Part shown: positions 26,497-34,841 of the stretch, one piece after another
Numbering within the stretch: the stretch's first letter is position 1
Layout: each line of letters starts with the position of its first letter
NCBI RefSeq assembly: GCF_012978815.1
Contig: NZ_LIWR01000044.1
Location: 1-64,000, forward strand
From: Campylobacter sp. RM16189
Lineage (GTDB): Bacteria > Campylobacterota > Campylobacteria > Campylobacterales > Campylobacteraceae
Reading direction: 5' to 3'
DNA length: 64,000 bases
Translations under genes and position numbers: made by a program
Notes under the pieces: generated by a model
Told to the model about the DNA's origin: nothing
The model's input: the letters and a program-made list of their open reading frames with translations, nothing else
The model's database searches: none

Positions 26497-27849
26497 ATGC
26501 TGAGTGTTTATAAGATAAATACCTTCCCGCCGTCTGCAAATTCAAGAGGCGGTGAGGCTGAATTTGAAGGCACTTATCGCAAAGGCGAACTTAGAGGTAT
26601 CATAACGATAAATCAAGATAATTGCGTCGGATGCGACACCTGTCGCTCTTTCTGTCCGACGGATGCGATAGAAGGCTCGTTAGGCATCGCACACAGGATA
26701 GATCAAAATTTATGCGTAGCCTGTGGTCAGTGCCTTATCAACTGTCCGTTTGCCGTTATCGAGCAGATGAGCTTTGTTGATGAGGTTATGGCCAAACTTG
26801 AAGACAAAAAGACCTTTGTCGTAGCGCACCCTTCTCCTGCCGTTCGTGTCTCTTTGGCTGAAGAATTTGGCGGAAAACCTGGCGAACTAACGATAAATAA
26901 GATGTATAACGCTCTTGAGATGGCGGGCTTTAATATGTACGACGTAAATTTCGCCGCCGATCACACTATCCTTGAAGAAGGAACCGAGCTAATCAAAAAG
27001 ATCAAATACTGGCTACTCGGCGAGCGAAGCGCTGATTTAGAGCACGTTTCGCACCATCCATTCCCGCACTTTACGAGCTGTTGTCCGGCTTGGGTTAGAA
27101 ATGCTGAAATTTTCCATCCCGAGCTCATACCTCACATCTCAGGTGCAAAATCACCTATCCAAATGGGCGGACCGCTTGCTAAAACATGGGCGGCTAAATT
27201 TGTCTGGAACAAAGACCCGCGCGATATCTACGTAGCGACCGTTACACCATGTACTGCTAAAATTTATGAAGCAAGCAGACCTGAGTTTAACTCGGCTTAC
27301 GAGTACTTAAAAGAAACAGGCGAAATTCCTGCGGATACAAAGAGCTTCCCTGATATAGACGCAACTCTTACGGCTCGCGATATAGCTGAAATTTTCCGTA
27401 AAAAGGGCATAAATCCGCTTGAAATGAGCGATGAATATCCTGAAAAAACAATGAACGTATATACAGGCGCAGGAACGATATTCGGCAATAGCGGAGGCGT
27501 TATGGAGGCTGCACTTAGAACGGCTTATTTCTTGCTATCGGGACAAGAGTTAAGAGATCCTGAACTAACTCCTGTAAGAGGGTATGATAAAGACTTAACC
27601 GAAGCGGTTATACCTATCCCTTTAAAAGACTACGGCGGCAAGACGCTCGAGCTTAAAGTAGCGGTAGTAAACGGCGCTTCAAGAAACCTCGGCACGATAC
27701 TAAAACATATCACGAAAGATTCTAACAGATATCACTTTATCGAGGTTATGAACTGCCCTGGAGGCTGCGTAAACGGCGGTGGTCAGCCGGTTCACGCTAT
27801 GGGAACGTCGTGGCTTCATCCATTGCTTCCTCTACCTCTAAAAGCATAA
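26497..27849 (+). CDS. hydA: [FeFe] hydrogenase catalytic subunit
   Basis: 450 residues. Two [4Fe-4S] ferredoxin motifs are at 43–53 (CVGCDTCRSFC) and 73–83 (CVACGQCLINC), plus C57-type prolines in the usual places. The H-cluster motifs are TSCCPAW (193–199), TPCTAK (250–255) and MNCPGGCVNGGGQP (418–431). The expected ligands are C196, C252, C420 and C424, with C195 as the proton-transfer Cys. The usual MPCxxK motif has Thr instead of Met, and TSCCPGW has Ala for Gly. There is no signal peptide; export would be with the Tat-signal small subunit, as for periplasmic Desulfovibrio HydAB. It probably oxidises H2 in the periplasm. Confidence 0.95.
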   Translation: MLSVYKINTFPPSANSRGGEAEFEGTYRKGELRGIITINQDNCVGCDTCRSFCPTDAIEGSLGIAHRIDQNLCVACGQCLINCPFAVIEQMSFVDEVMAKLEDKKTFVVAHPSPAVRVSLAEEFGGKPGELTINKMYNALEMAGFNMYDVNFAADHTILEEGTELIKKIKYWLLGERSADLEHVSHHPFPHFTSCCPAWVRNAEIFHPELIPHISGAKSPIQMGGPLAKTWAAKFVWNKDPRDIYVATVTPCTAKIYEASRPEFNSAYEYLKETGEIPADTKSFPDIDATLTARDIAEIFRKKGINPLEMSDEYPEKTMNVYTGAGTIFGNSGGVMEAALRTAYFLLSGQELRDPELTPVRGYDKDLTEAVIPIPLKDYGGKTLELKVAVVNGASRNLGTILKHITKDSNRYHFIEVMNCPGGCVNGGGQPVHAMGTSWLHPLLPLPLKA

Positions 27850-27865
27850 ATTTAAAGGACAAAAG

Positions 27866-28213
27866 ATGAAATTTCAATACATAGAAAAACCGGTAGGCAA
27901 AATCTTCTCAAGAAGAGATTTTTTAAAAGTTGGTGGAGTGATGACGGCGGTCGTTGCAATGACAGGATATGCCATCACAGATATCATAAAAAGACGCAAA
28001 TCCTATATCGCAATGCGCCAAGAGGGCTTATATAAAGATGACAAGCGCTGTCAAAATTTAAAGCTTACAAGCTCTCATCAAAACCCAAGCTGTGCGAAAT
28101 CCTACGAGGATCTAAAGACCGAACCGATGGGCGAGATAGCCGAAAAACTTCTGCATACCAATGCTTATTTCGATCGCAAAAATTTGATCTTACAAGGAGC
28201 TAACCATGCATGA
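27866..28213 (+). CDS. hydB: [FeFe] hydrogenase small subunit with Tat signal
   Basis: 115 residues. The twin-arginine motif SRRDFLK (15–21) is followed by a hydrophobic stretch (VGGVMTAVVAMTGYAITDI), and then by the short helical small-subunit part, which begins RQEGLYKDDK as in other HydB proteins. It wraps around the catalytic subunit and takes it across the membrane. It has two cysteines in the mature part, without an Fe–S motif. It overlaps the cytochrome gene by 8 bases. Confidence 0.9.
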   Translation: MKFQYIEKPVGKIFSRRDFLKVGGVMTAVVAMTGYAITDIIKRRKSYIAMRQEGLYKDDKRCQNLKLTSSHQNPSCAKSYEDLKTEPMGEIAEKLLHTNAYFDRKNLILQGANHA

Positions 28214-28883
28214 AAAAAGAGTTTTAAAATTTCCTCTATCAGAAAAGGTCTTTCATAACGTAAACTTAATCACCTGGATAGCTCTTATCGTAACGGGTGT
28301 TTTGATCTACTTTCAGCTTGTAGATGAGCCTACTTCAGAGCTTATGATGGATTGGCATATCGGTATCGGCATAGTATTTACGATAAATTTCTTCGGATTT
28401 GTATTCTTAAATTTCGATCGTTTTGCTTTGATGATGAGAAATTTACTCATCTGGGATCGCGATACTTTCGCTTGGTTTAAGAATTTCGGCGGATATCCAA
28501 GAAGACTGTTTGGCATCAAATTCGGTCCTGAAGAGGTAGCTCCTCAAGGCAGATTTAACGCCGGTCAAAAGGCTGCTTATCTTATATTTATGTTTATGAT
28601 ATTTGGGCTTATAGTTTCAGGCTGGTTGCTTTATGCATATCCTGCCGCGATGGGCAAAATTTTCGTTAAATGGATGTTTTACTTCCACGTTTGGGGCTCG
28701 ATACTAACAAGCTTACTTGCATTTTGCGTGCATATGCCGCTAGCGATTATAAACGTAGAGGATCTAAAGGCTATGTTTAGAATAGGCGCGGGCGACGTGC
28801 CGCTTGATGATGCGCACCATCACGCCCCAAAATGGGTAGAAAACGATCTTATGGCGGTTGATGCTGCAAAACCCGCTCATTAA
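28206..28883 (+). CDS. Cytochrome b subunit of the hydrogenase
   Basis: 225 residues with four membrane helices (about 18–36, 50–68, 118–140, 155–176). Candidate haem-b histidines are in KVFHNVNLITW, DWHIGIG, FYFHVWG and FCVHMP. RFNAGQKAAYL is the typical motif of the FdnI/HydC-type quinone-reducing cytochromes. It should pass electrons from HydA to menaquinone. The C-terminus has a histidine-rich stretch (DDAHHHAP). Position between hydB and the maturase genes supports the role. Confidence 0.9.
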   Translation: MHEKRVLKFPLSEKVFHNVNLITWIALIVTGVLIYFQLVDEPTSELMMDWHIGIGIVFTINFFGFVFLNFDRFALMMRNLLIWDRDTFAWFKNFGGYPRRLFGIKFGPEEVAPQGRFNAGQKAAYLIFMFMIFGLIVSGWLLYAYPAAMGKIFVKWMFYFHVWGSILTSLLAFCVHMPLAIINVEDLKAMFRIGAGDVPLDDAHHHAPKWVENDLMAVDAAKPAH

Positions 28884-28892
28884 AGGCGATTT

Positions 28893-30362
28893 ATGTCGTG
28901 GACAGATGAACGATACGAACAAATTCTAAAATGGGTTAGCAAGCACGAATACGAAGATTTCATTAATGAAAACGAGATAGAAGAAATTCTATCTCAAACC
29001 AAAAACGCAAGCAAAGATGAAGTTAGAGCCGTCATCAAAAAGGCTAAAGAAAACGCTATAAAAGGCACCATGCTAACTCCTTACGAAACGGCGGTGCTTT
29101 TAAATAACTCTCACGATGAAATTTGGGATGAAATTTTTGAAGCCGCAACGGAGGTCAAAGAGGAAGTTTACGGTAACAGAATGGTGCTTTTCTCGCCTCT
29201 TTATATCTCAAGTCCGTGCGTGAATAACTGCAAATACTGCGGATTTGCCGCTTCAAACACCGCTACGAAAAAGAAAATTTTAAAAGACGACGAACTAAAA
29301 GGCGAGATAGAAAGCCTGCTTGATATGGGACAAAAGCGTCTTATAGCGGTTTACGGCGAGCATCCAAAGAGTGATTATAACTATATCGCAAAGACGGTAA
29401 GAGAAATTTACGGCGTTAGAAAAAACAACCTCAGTATCCGTAGAGTAAACATAAACGCCGCTCCTCTTTTTGAAGACGAATATAAGGTAGTTAAGGCTGA
29501 AGGCATAGGCACATTTCAGGTATTTCAAGAGACCTATCACAGAGAAACTTACGCCAAATACCACCCTAAAAATACGCTAAAAGGCATTTACGACTGGCGC
29601 GTTTTTGCGCTTCATAGAGCTCTTAAAGCAGGGCTTGATGATGTGGCTATAGGCGCACTTTTGGGACTTTATGACTATAAATTTGAGATTTTAGGCTTGC
29701 TTTATCATGCCATGAGTTTAGAAAAATACTTTGGCATAGGTCCGCATACTATATCTTTCCCTCGTATCAAAAAGACCTCAGCCGGCGCAAACGACATGCC
29801 TTATGCGCTAAGTGATGATGAGTTTTTAAGAGCTATTGCGATCATTCGCCTGATGTGTCCGTTTACAGGCACTATCCTAACGGCTAGAGAAGAGCCGTCC
29901 GTAAGAGATGAGGCGATAAGAAAGTGCGGGATTTCTCAAATGGACGCAGGCACAAACATAGGCATAGGCGGGTATTCTAAGAAAAATATCAAAGACGAGC
30001 TTGACAATCAGCAATTTAAAATCGGGGATCACCGCTGTATCGACGAATTCGTGCTAAACGTGATGAAAAAGGATAAGATCCCAAGCTTTTGCACATCCTG
30101 CTACCGCGAGGGTCGCACGGGTGATCACTTCATGCCTTATGCAAAAAACGCCAAGATCAAGTATCTTTGCTTGCCAAATGCGATCTTAACGCTTAAGGAG
30201 TATTTGCTAGACTACGGCTCAACCGAAGCAAGAGAGCTTGGCGAAAACGTGATCATTCCAAAGTATCTTAGTGAGCTTGAGGAAAATTTGCCTAGCGTTG
30301 CGCAAAAAGTTAGAAATTTGATAAGCGATATGGAAAAAGGCGCAAGAGATTGTCATCTATAA
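28893..30362 (+). CDS. hydG: [FeFe] hydrogenase maturase HydG
   Basis: Radical-SAM tyrosine lyase that makes CO and cyanide ligands for the H-cluster. 489 residues. The radical SAM cluster motif is SSPCVNNCKYCGF (CxxxCxxC). The C-terminal second cluster motif, CTSCYREGRTGDHF with a further Cys 22 residues after the second (KYLCLPNA), separates HydG from ThiH. It starts 10 bases after the cytochrome gene and overlaps hydE by 13 bases. Confidence 0.95.
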   Translation: MSWTDERYEQILKWVSKHEYEDFINENEIEEILSQTKNASKDEVRAVIKKAKENAIKGTMLTPYETAVLLNNSHDEIWDEIFEAATEVKEEVYGNRMVLFSPLYISSPCVNNCKYCGFAASNTATKKKILKDDELKGEIESLLDMGQKRLIAVYGEHPKSDYNYIAKTVREIYGVRKNNLSIRRVNINAAPLFEDEYKVVKAEGIGTFQVFQETYHRETYAKYHPKNTLKGIYDWRVFALHRALKAGLDDVAIGALLGLYDYKFEILGLLYHAMSLEKYFGIGPHTISFPRIKKTSAGANDMPYALSDDEFLRAIAIIRLMCPFTGTILTAREEPSVRDEAIRKCGISQMDAGTNIGIGGYSKKNIKDELDNQQFKIGDHRCIDEFVLNVMKKDKIPSFCTSCYREGRTGDHFMPYAKNAKIKYLCLPNAILTLKEYLLDYGSTEARELGENVIIPKYLSELEENLPSVAQKVRNLISDMEKGARDCHL

Positions 30363-31402
30363 AATTTATAAACGAGCTTGAAGCAACCCATACCACTTCG
30401 CTTTACGGGCTTGAAAAGATCATTGCTGACAATGACAACTGCGAGTATCTTTTCGAGGCGGCAAACAGAGTTAGACAAAAATTTGTAAAACAAGAGGTAC
30501 ATCTAAAAGCTCTTATAGAGATCTCAAATATCTGCGCTAAAAAGTGCTTTTACTGCGGTCTTAGAAGCAAAAACAAAAGTCTAAAACGCTACAAGATGAG
30601 CGCAGATGAGGTAGTATCTTGCGCTAAAGAAGCCGCCATCAGCGGATATAAAACTATCGTAATGCAATCAGGCGAAAGTAGTGCCTTTAAAGATGATGAA
30701 ATTTGCAAGATCATACGCGAGATAAAGAAATTTGGCGTTCAGATCACGCTTAGCTTTGGCGAAAAGAGCTTTGAGCAGTATAAAGCCTACAAAGAAGCGG
30801 GTGCAGATAGATACCTGCTTCGCATAGAAACTACCAATCAAGCTCTTTATAAAGCCCTTCATCCCAACATGAGCCTAAAAAACCGCATTAAGTGCTTAGA
30901 AAATTTGCGAATTTTAGGCTACGAGACAGGAAGCGGCTTGCTTGTGGGCTTGCCGGGAAGCAGCGCTAAAATCCTAGCAAGAGATCTGATGTTTTTAAAG
31001 AAACACGACTTTGACATGATAGGCATAGGGCCTTTTATACCTGCTACAAACACGCCACTTGAGCACTCAAAAGCAGGCGAGATAAAGCTTGCTCTAAAAG
31101 CAAACGCTCTAACAAGACTGCTCTTGCCTGAGATAAATATCCCCGCCACGACCGCTATTGAGACGCTTGATCCAAACGAAGGACGCAAAATGGCTTTAAG
31201 AAGCGGTGCAAACGTCATCATGCCTTCAATCACGCAAGGCAGATATCACGATCTATACAGGCTCTATCCGAATAAATTTTGTCTAAAAGAAAGCGTGGCG
31301 GAAATTTATGATAGGTTTGATGATATGCTTGCCTTGATAGGAGATAAAATTTCGCTTACAAACGGCAACAGCGTGCATTTTAACCAAAGGCAAGGGCTGT
31401 GA
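30350..31402 (+). CDS. hydE: [FeFe] hydrogenase maturase HydE
   Basis: Radical SAM protein of 350 residues that takes part in building the dithiolate bridge of the H-cluster. The cluster motif is ISNICAKKCFYCGLRSKN, and typical partial-barrel motifs follow (GYKTIVMQSGE, DRYLLRIETTN, GLLVGLPG). The start is a TTG at 30350 inside the end of hydG; no ATG lies upstream of the conserved region. It overlaps hydF by 3 bases. Confidence 0.94.
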   Translation: MSSIKFINELEATHTTSLYGLEKIIADNDNCEYLFEAANRVRQKFVKQEVHLKALIEISNICAKKCFYCGLRSKNKSLKRYKMSADEVVSCAKEAAISGYKTIVMQSGESSAFKDDEICKIIREIKKFGVQITLSFGEKSFEQYKAYKEAGADRYLLRIETTNQALYKALHPNMSLKNRIKCLENLRILGYETGSGLLVGLPGSSAKILARDLMFLKKHDFDMIGIGPFIPATNTPLEHSKAGEIKLALKANALTRLLLPEINIPATTAIETLDPNEGRKMALRSGANVIMPSITQGRYHDLYRLYPNKFCLKESVAEIYDRFDDMLALIGDKISLTNGNSVHFNQRQGL

Positions 31403-32652
31403 ACACTCCAAAATCGATGCGCACGGCCATAGGGATTTTCGGCAGGCGAAACGTCGGCAAATCAAGCATTATGAACATGCTAAGCAATCAAAGCGCCTCT
31501 ATAGTATCCGATGTGGCGGGAACTACGACCGACACGGTGCAAAAAAGTATCGAGATACACGGACTTGGCGCCGCTACGCTATTTGATACGGCGGGCGTTG
31601 ACGATGTGGGCGAACTTGGCAAGCAAAGAGTTTTAAAGACAAACGAGACGATAGAAAATATCGATATAGCCCTTTTGGTCGTGGAAAATAACGAATTTGG
31701 CAAATTTGAAAGCGAGCTTATTGCTAAATTTAAAAGCCTGAACAAGCCTTTTTTGGTGCTTGTAAATAAGTGCGACCTCAAAGAGTCAAAGGACAAGTTT
31801 TTAAATTTGATAAAGCCATTTAAATTTGTCAAAACTTCTGCCAAAACGAGTCTTAATTTAGAGCTAATTTATGAAAATTTAGCCGAAATTTCAAAGCAAA
31901 TTTCAAAAGATACTGACGATCTTTTTAGCGGAATTTTAAATCCTAATGACATTGTCTTGCTTATAACGCCGATTGATGATGAAGCTCCTAAAGGCAGGCT
32001 CATACTGCCTCAAGTGCAAGCCATAAGGCAAATTTTAGACGGCAAGGCTTACGTTTGCGTCTCAAGTAGCGCGGATGTGTCAAAAACCGCGCAGATGTTT
32101 AAGCCAAATTTGATAGTGTGCGACTCACAATGCGTCTTAGAAGTCGTAAAAACAGCTCCAAAAGAGGCAAAAATCACTACTTTTTCTATCCTGATGTCAA
32201 GACTAAAGGGTGATTTGAGCGAATTTATAAAAGGCTCTGAGCGAGCCAAAAGCCTAAAGGATAACGATAAAATTTTAATAGCCGAAGCCTGCACTCACAA
32301 CGCAAAAGATGGTGACATAGCAAGGGTTAAGATCCCAAAAATGCTTAGCAAATTTAGCGGCAAAAAGCTTGAGTTTAGCTACACAAACGGCAAGGATTAT
32401 CCTGCGAATTTAGACGAATTTGCGCTCATTATCCACTGCGGAGGCTGCATGATAAACAAAACCATGATGAAAAACCGCATGCAAAAGGCCTATCGCGCCA
32501 TAGTGCCTATAACAAACTACGGCATTATCATCTCGCTTTGCCAGGGTGTGCTTGATAGAGTGACTGAAATTTTTCAAAACAATCTACAATCGGGAGCGAT
32601 AGGGACGGATTTAACGAGGTATATTGCTACAACAAGCGAGCCTAAATACTAG
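31399..32652 (+). CDS. hydF: [FeFe] hydrogenase maturase HydF
   Basis: GTPase scaffold on which the 2Fe subcluster is assembled and handed to HydA. 417 residues from a GTG. The GTPase motifs are GRRNVGKSSIMN (P-loop), AGTTTD (switch I), FDTAGVDD (G3) and NKCD (G4). The cluster-binding C-terminal motif is EACTHN with, about 50 residues later, HCGGCMINK, as required of HydF. The last gene of the operon; a weak hairpin (32639–32665) follows. Confidence 0.95.
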   Translation: MNTPKSMRTAIGIFGRRNVGKSSIMNMLSNQSASIVSDVAGTTTDTVQKSIEIHGLGAATLFDTAGVDDVGELGKQRVLKTNETIENIDIALLVVENNEFGKFESELIAKFKSLNKPFLVLVNKCDLKESKDKFLNLIKPFKFVKTSAKTSLNLELIYENLAEISKQISKDTDDLFSGILNPNDIVLLITPIDDEAPKGRLILPQVQAIRQILDGKAYVCVSSSADVSKTAQMFKPNLIVCDSQCVLEVVKTAPKEAKITTFSILMSRLKGDLSEFIKGSERAKSLKDNDKILIAEACTHNAKDGDIARVKIPKMLSKFSGKKLEFSYTNGKDYPANLDEFALIIHCGGCMINKTMMKNRMQKAYRAIVPITNYGIIISLCQGVLDRVTEIFQNNLQSGAIGTDLTRYIATTSEPKY

Positions 32653-33390
32653 CCAAACTTAGGCTAGGCGATGATTTAAAGATACCTATTGTCGCTAAAA
32701 AACAGCACAAGACAACGCTAAACGATATTGCAGACAAGTATTTTTGATAGTAGAGCAATAGCAGGCGAAATAATAGCGCAGGAGTAAATTTAACAGACAT
32801 CTAAGAGACACAATAGGCTATAAGCCTTTAGTATCGATTAAAAAAGATGATGTTATAGAGCTACAAAAGGAGCTTATAGGCGCAGGATATGCAAACGCAA
32901 CTATAGGCAATATATTACAGCTTGGCGCAACGATATTTTATTATGCTATTAAGCAGGGTTTCTTTAATTTTGCTAACCGGTTTATAAGCGTAGAACAAGT
33001 GGCGAAGCAAGACTATACGACAGCTTAACCGATAAGACTTTTTACGTAAGTATTAAAAACGAGCTGCCGCAGAGCATAGAAACAGCCGATAAAATAGCGC
33101 ACAGATTACACGCTAGAGGGCTTACCGATGATAACCACCTGATATATCAACTTAAAGCATTTACAGACGGCAGAACACTAAACCGCAAAGGGCTACAAGA
33201 CCGCTTTAACTCAAAACAAGCATTAGACAATTTTATCAACACAAGCCGAAAAAAACGCACAAAAAAACGGATAAATTTTAATTACAATCCGCCTTTAAAA
33301 ATGTCGGAATTGAGATTTAAAAGAGGGTTTAAAAATGTTGGAATTGAAAAAAATCATTTCAAAATATATCTTTTAAACACGCTTTAAGCG
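32653..33390 (+). pseudogene. Integrase-like remnants in several frames
   Basis: No intact gene. Three open pieces lie in succession with stops and frame changes between. About 32664–32747 reads KKQHKTTLNDIADKYF, like the start of an integrase. About 32790–33027 reads LRDTIGYKPLVSIKKDD, then YANATIGNILQLGATIFYYA and IKQGFF, like the core-binding domain of phage-type tyrosine recombinases. About 33020–33385 is an open stretch of some 120 codons starting near SLTDKTFYVSIKNEL, without a start codon. No catalytic R-HxxR-Y set is visible. Position beside a tRNA-Leu 3' end fits a decayed integrative element. Confidence 0.6.
33294..33347. repeat. Two near-identical 20-base direct repeats
   Basis: TTTAAAAATGTCGGAATTGA at 33294–33313 and the same sequence with one change (C to T) at 33328–33347, 34 bases apart. 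They lie at the end of the integrase-like remnant. They may be a duplicated end or a recombinase site, or chance in repetitive A/T-rich DNA. Confidence 0.6.
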
Positions 33391-34219
33391 GGCTTTAAAC
33401 TATTTTTAAAAACCTCAACGAGGTAGAGCAATTAAAATATTTATTCAGTGCAAGGGTGAATAAAATCAAGCAAATTTAACTCAATTCATAGTATATAAAT
33501 TTTAATATTCAAAATATTTGTGTATCAAAAAAGAGCAAATTTTATACACAAGACAGCAAAGCAATCAAAAAGTAAAATATATTTTCAGCTCAAAAGCATT
33601 TCAAACCTTAAATTAAGAAAACTAAAAAATTAATCATTTTTTGATTAAAACCTTAAGAAAAATTATAAAAATTTGGCATTTTTTGAAGTTGTGAAACGTG
33701 CTTTAAGTTTCACAAAGCTTAAACGGCTAAAAATGCTTGAAAAGTGAAAAGCACAAAGAGCGAAAAGAACGCAAAAACCCTAAAAAACGACATTTTGTAA
33801 AAAATTTGTATTGAAAAGTGCAATTTCATAACTATTTTTGTTTTTTGGTGTATTCTTAAACTTTTTAATTAATATTTTGTAGAACTAAATAACAACGATT
33901 TATTATATCAATTTCTAAGCTTAAAAAATGTTTAATTATTATTTTTTATGCCAAATAGCTATAAGTAAGCTTTAAAAATATAGGGCTTTTTTTGTTACAC
34001 TTACTTTTTACACTTTTGGCTTATTAAATACCGTATTTTAGGGCTTTTTTATAAAATGGATTAGATGAATTAGTCCGTATAGTATCTCATAAATGCCCTA
34101 AAATAGGCACTTTTAAGCACTTTGTTACACATGGCTTACACTTTTGATATTTTTCTAACCTTAAGAGGTTGTCAAAAGCTCGTATTTTAGGGGATTTTAA
34201 AAGGGAAAAAAGTTAAAAA
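33391..34219. other. Non-coding A/T-rich segment before the tRNA cluster
   Basis: No gene can be supported. It contains short related words: TGTTACACTTACTTTTTACACTTTTGGCTTA near 33990–34023 (shown here in part) and TGTTACACATGGC with CTTACACTTTTGAT near 34122–34150, and several versions of ATTTTAGGGCTTTT or its inverse. I could not find a copy of the tRNA-Leu end that would mark an attachment site. Confidence 0.4.
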
Positions 34220-34304
34220 TGGTGCGGATGAAAGGACTTGAACCTTCACGCCGTGAGGCACCAGATCCTAAGTCTGGCGTGTCTGCCAATTTCACCACAT
34301 CCGC
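34220..34304 (-). tRNA. tRNA-Leu (anticodon TAG)
   Basis: The 85-base class II tRNA folds with acceptor GCGGATG/CATCCGC, anticodon TAG, a variable arm and an encoded CCA. It is the last gene of a five-tRNA cluster transcribed to the left. Confidence 0.93.
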
Positions 34305-34353
34305 ACGTGTATAAAGAATGAAAGTTTATCTAAAAAATCTTAAATAAACCAAA

Positions 34354-34430
34354 TGGTACGCCCAAGAGGATTCGAACCTCTGACCTACGGCTTAGAAGGC
34401 CGTTGCTCTATCCAGCTGAGCTATGAGCGC
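34354..34430 (-). tRNA. tRNA-Arg (anticodon TCT)
   Basis: 77 bases, acceptor GCGCTCA/TGGGCGT (first pair G–U), anticodon loop CTTCTAA, TTCGAAT T-loop and encoded CCA. Confidence 0.92.
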
Positions 34431-34442
34431 ATAACAACAAAG

Positions 34443-34519
34443 TGGCGCGCCCGATAGGAGTCGAACCCATAACCTACAGATCCGAAGTCTGTCGCTCTAT
34501 CCAATTGAGCTACGAGCGC
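34443..34519 (-). tRNA. tRNA-Arg (anticodon TCG)
   Basis: 77 bases, acceptor GCGCTCG/CGGGCGC, anticodon loop CTTCGGA, discriminator G and encoded CCA. Second arginine tRNA in the cluster. The TCG anticodon (U34) reads CGA and CGG codons. Confidence 0.92.
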
Positions 34520-34524
34520 CAAAG

Positions 34525-34601
34525 TGGGGTGAGTGATGGGAATTGAACCCACGACCCTCAGGACCACAATCTGATGCTCTAACCGACTGAGCTACACTCA
34601 C
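34525..34601 (-). tRNA. tRNA-His (anticodon GTG)
   Basis: Acceptor GTGAGTG/CACTCAC, anticodon loop TTGTGGT, discriminator C and encoded CCA. The base before position 1 is G (34602), the G-1 that HisRS requires, so the gene itself encodes it. Confidence 0.93.
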
Positions 34602-34609
34602 CACATAGA

Positions 34610-34687
34610 TGGTCGGGGTGAAAGGATTCGAACCTTCGGCCCCTTGGTCCCAAACCAAGTGCGCTAACCAGACTGCGCTACACCCCG
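34610..34687 (-). tRNA. tRNA-Pro (anticodon TGG)
   Basis: Acceptor CGGGGTG/CACCCCG, anticodon loop TTTGGGA, encoded CCA. First gene of the tRNA operon, just downstream of its promoter. Confidence 0.93.
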
Positions 34688-34719
34688 AAGTATGTGTACC
34701 TACTTCATTGAAAAAGCGC

Positions 34720-34748
34720 ATTTTAACCAAAATCTAGTTCAATGTCAA
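34720..34748 (-). promoter_or_regulatory. Promoter of the tRNA cluster
   Basis: On the minus strand TTGACA (34743–34748) and TAAAAT (34720–34725) are separated by exactly 17 bases, about 33 bases before tRNA-Pro. A full -35 box is unusual for Campylobacter and fits a strong stable-RNA promoter. Confidence 0.75.
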
Positions 34749-34841
34749 TAAATTTTAGATTAAAATTTATTTTTTAGCAAGATATCTTTATTTAACACTT
34801 AAAAACGACCAAATTTAACTAAGCTAACAAAATTCACCAAA

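Noticed and set aside
32653..34219. Intact prophage, IS element or CRISPR array in the gene-poor stretch
   Set aside because: No capsid, transposase or terminal inverted repeats, and no regularly spaced identical repeats with unique spacers are present; only decayed integrase-like pieces.
34220..34245. attL/attR duplication of the tRNA-Leu 3' end
   Set aside because: I looked for the tRNA-Leu terminal sequence (TGGTGCGGATG) in 32,650–34,200 and saw no second copy.
34497..34730. A 77-codon minus-strand frame across the tRNA cluster
   Set aside because: It runs through tRNA-His and tRNA-Pro, which fold perfectly; not a protein gene.
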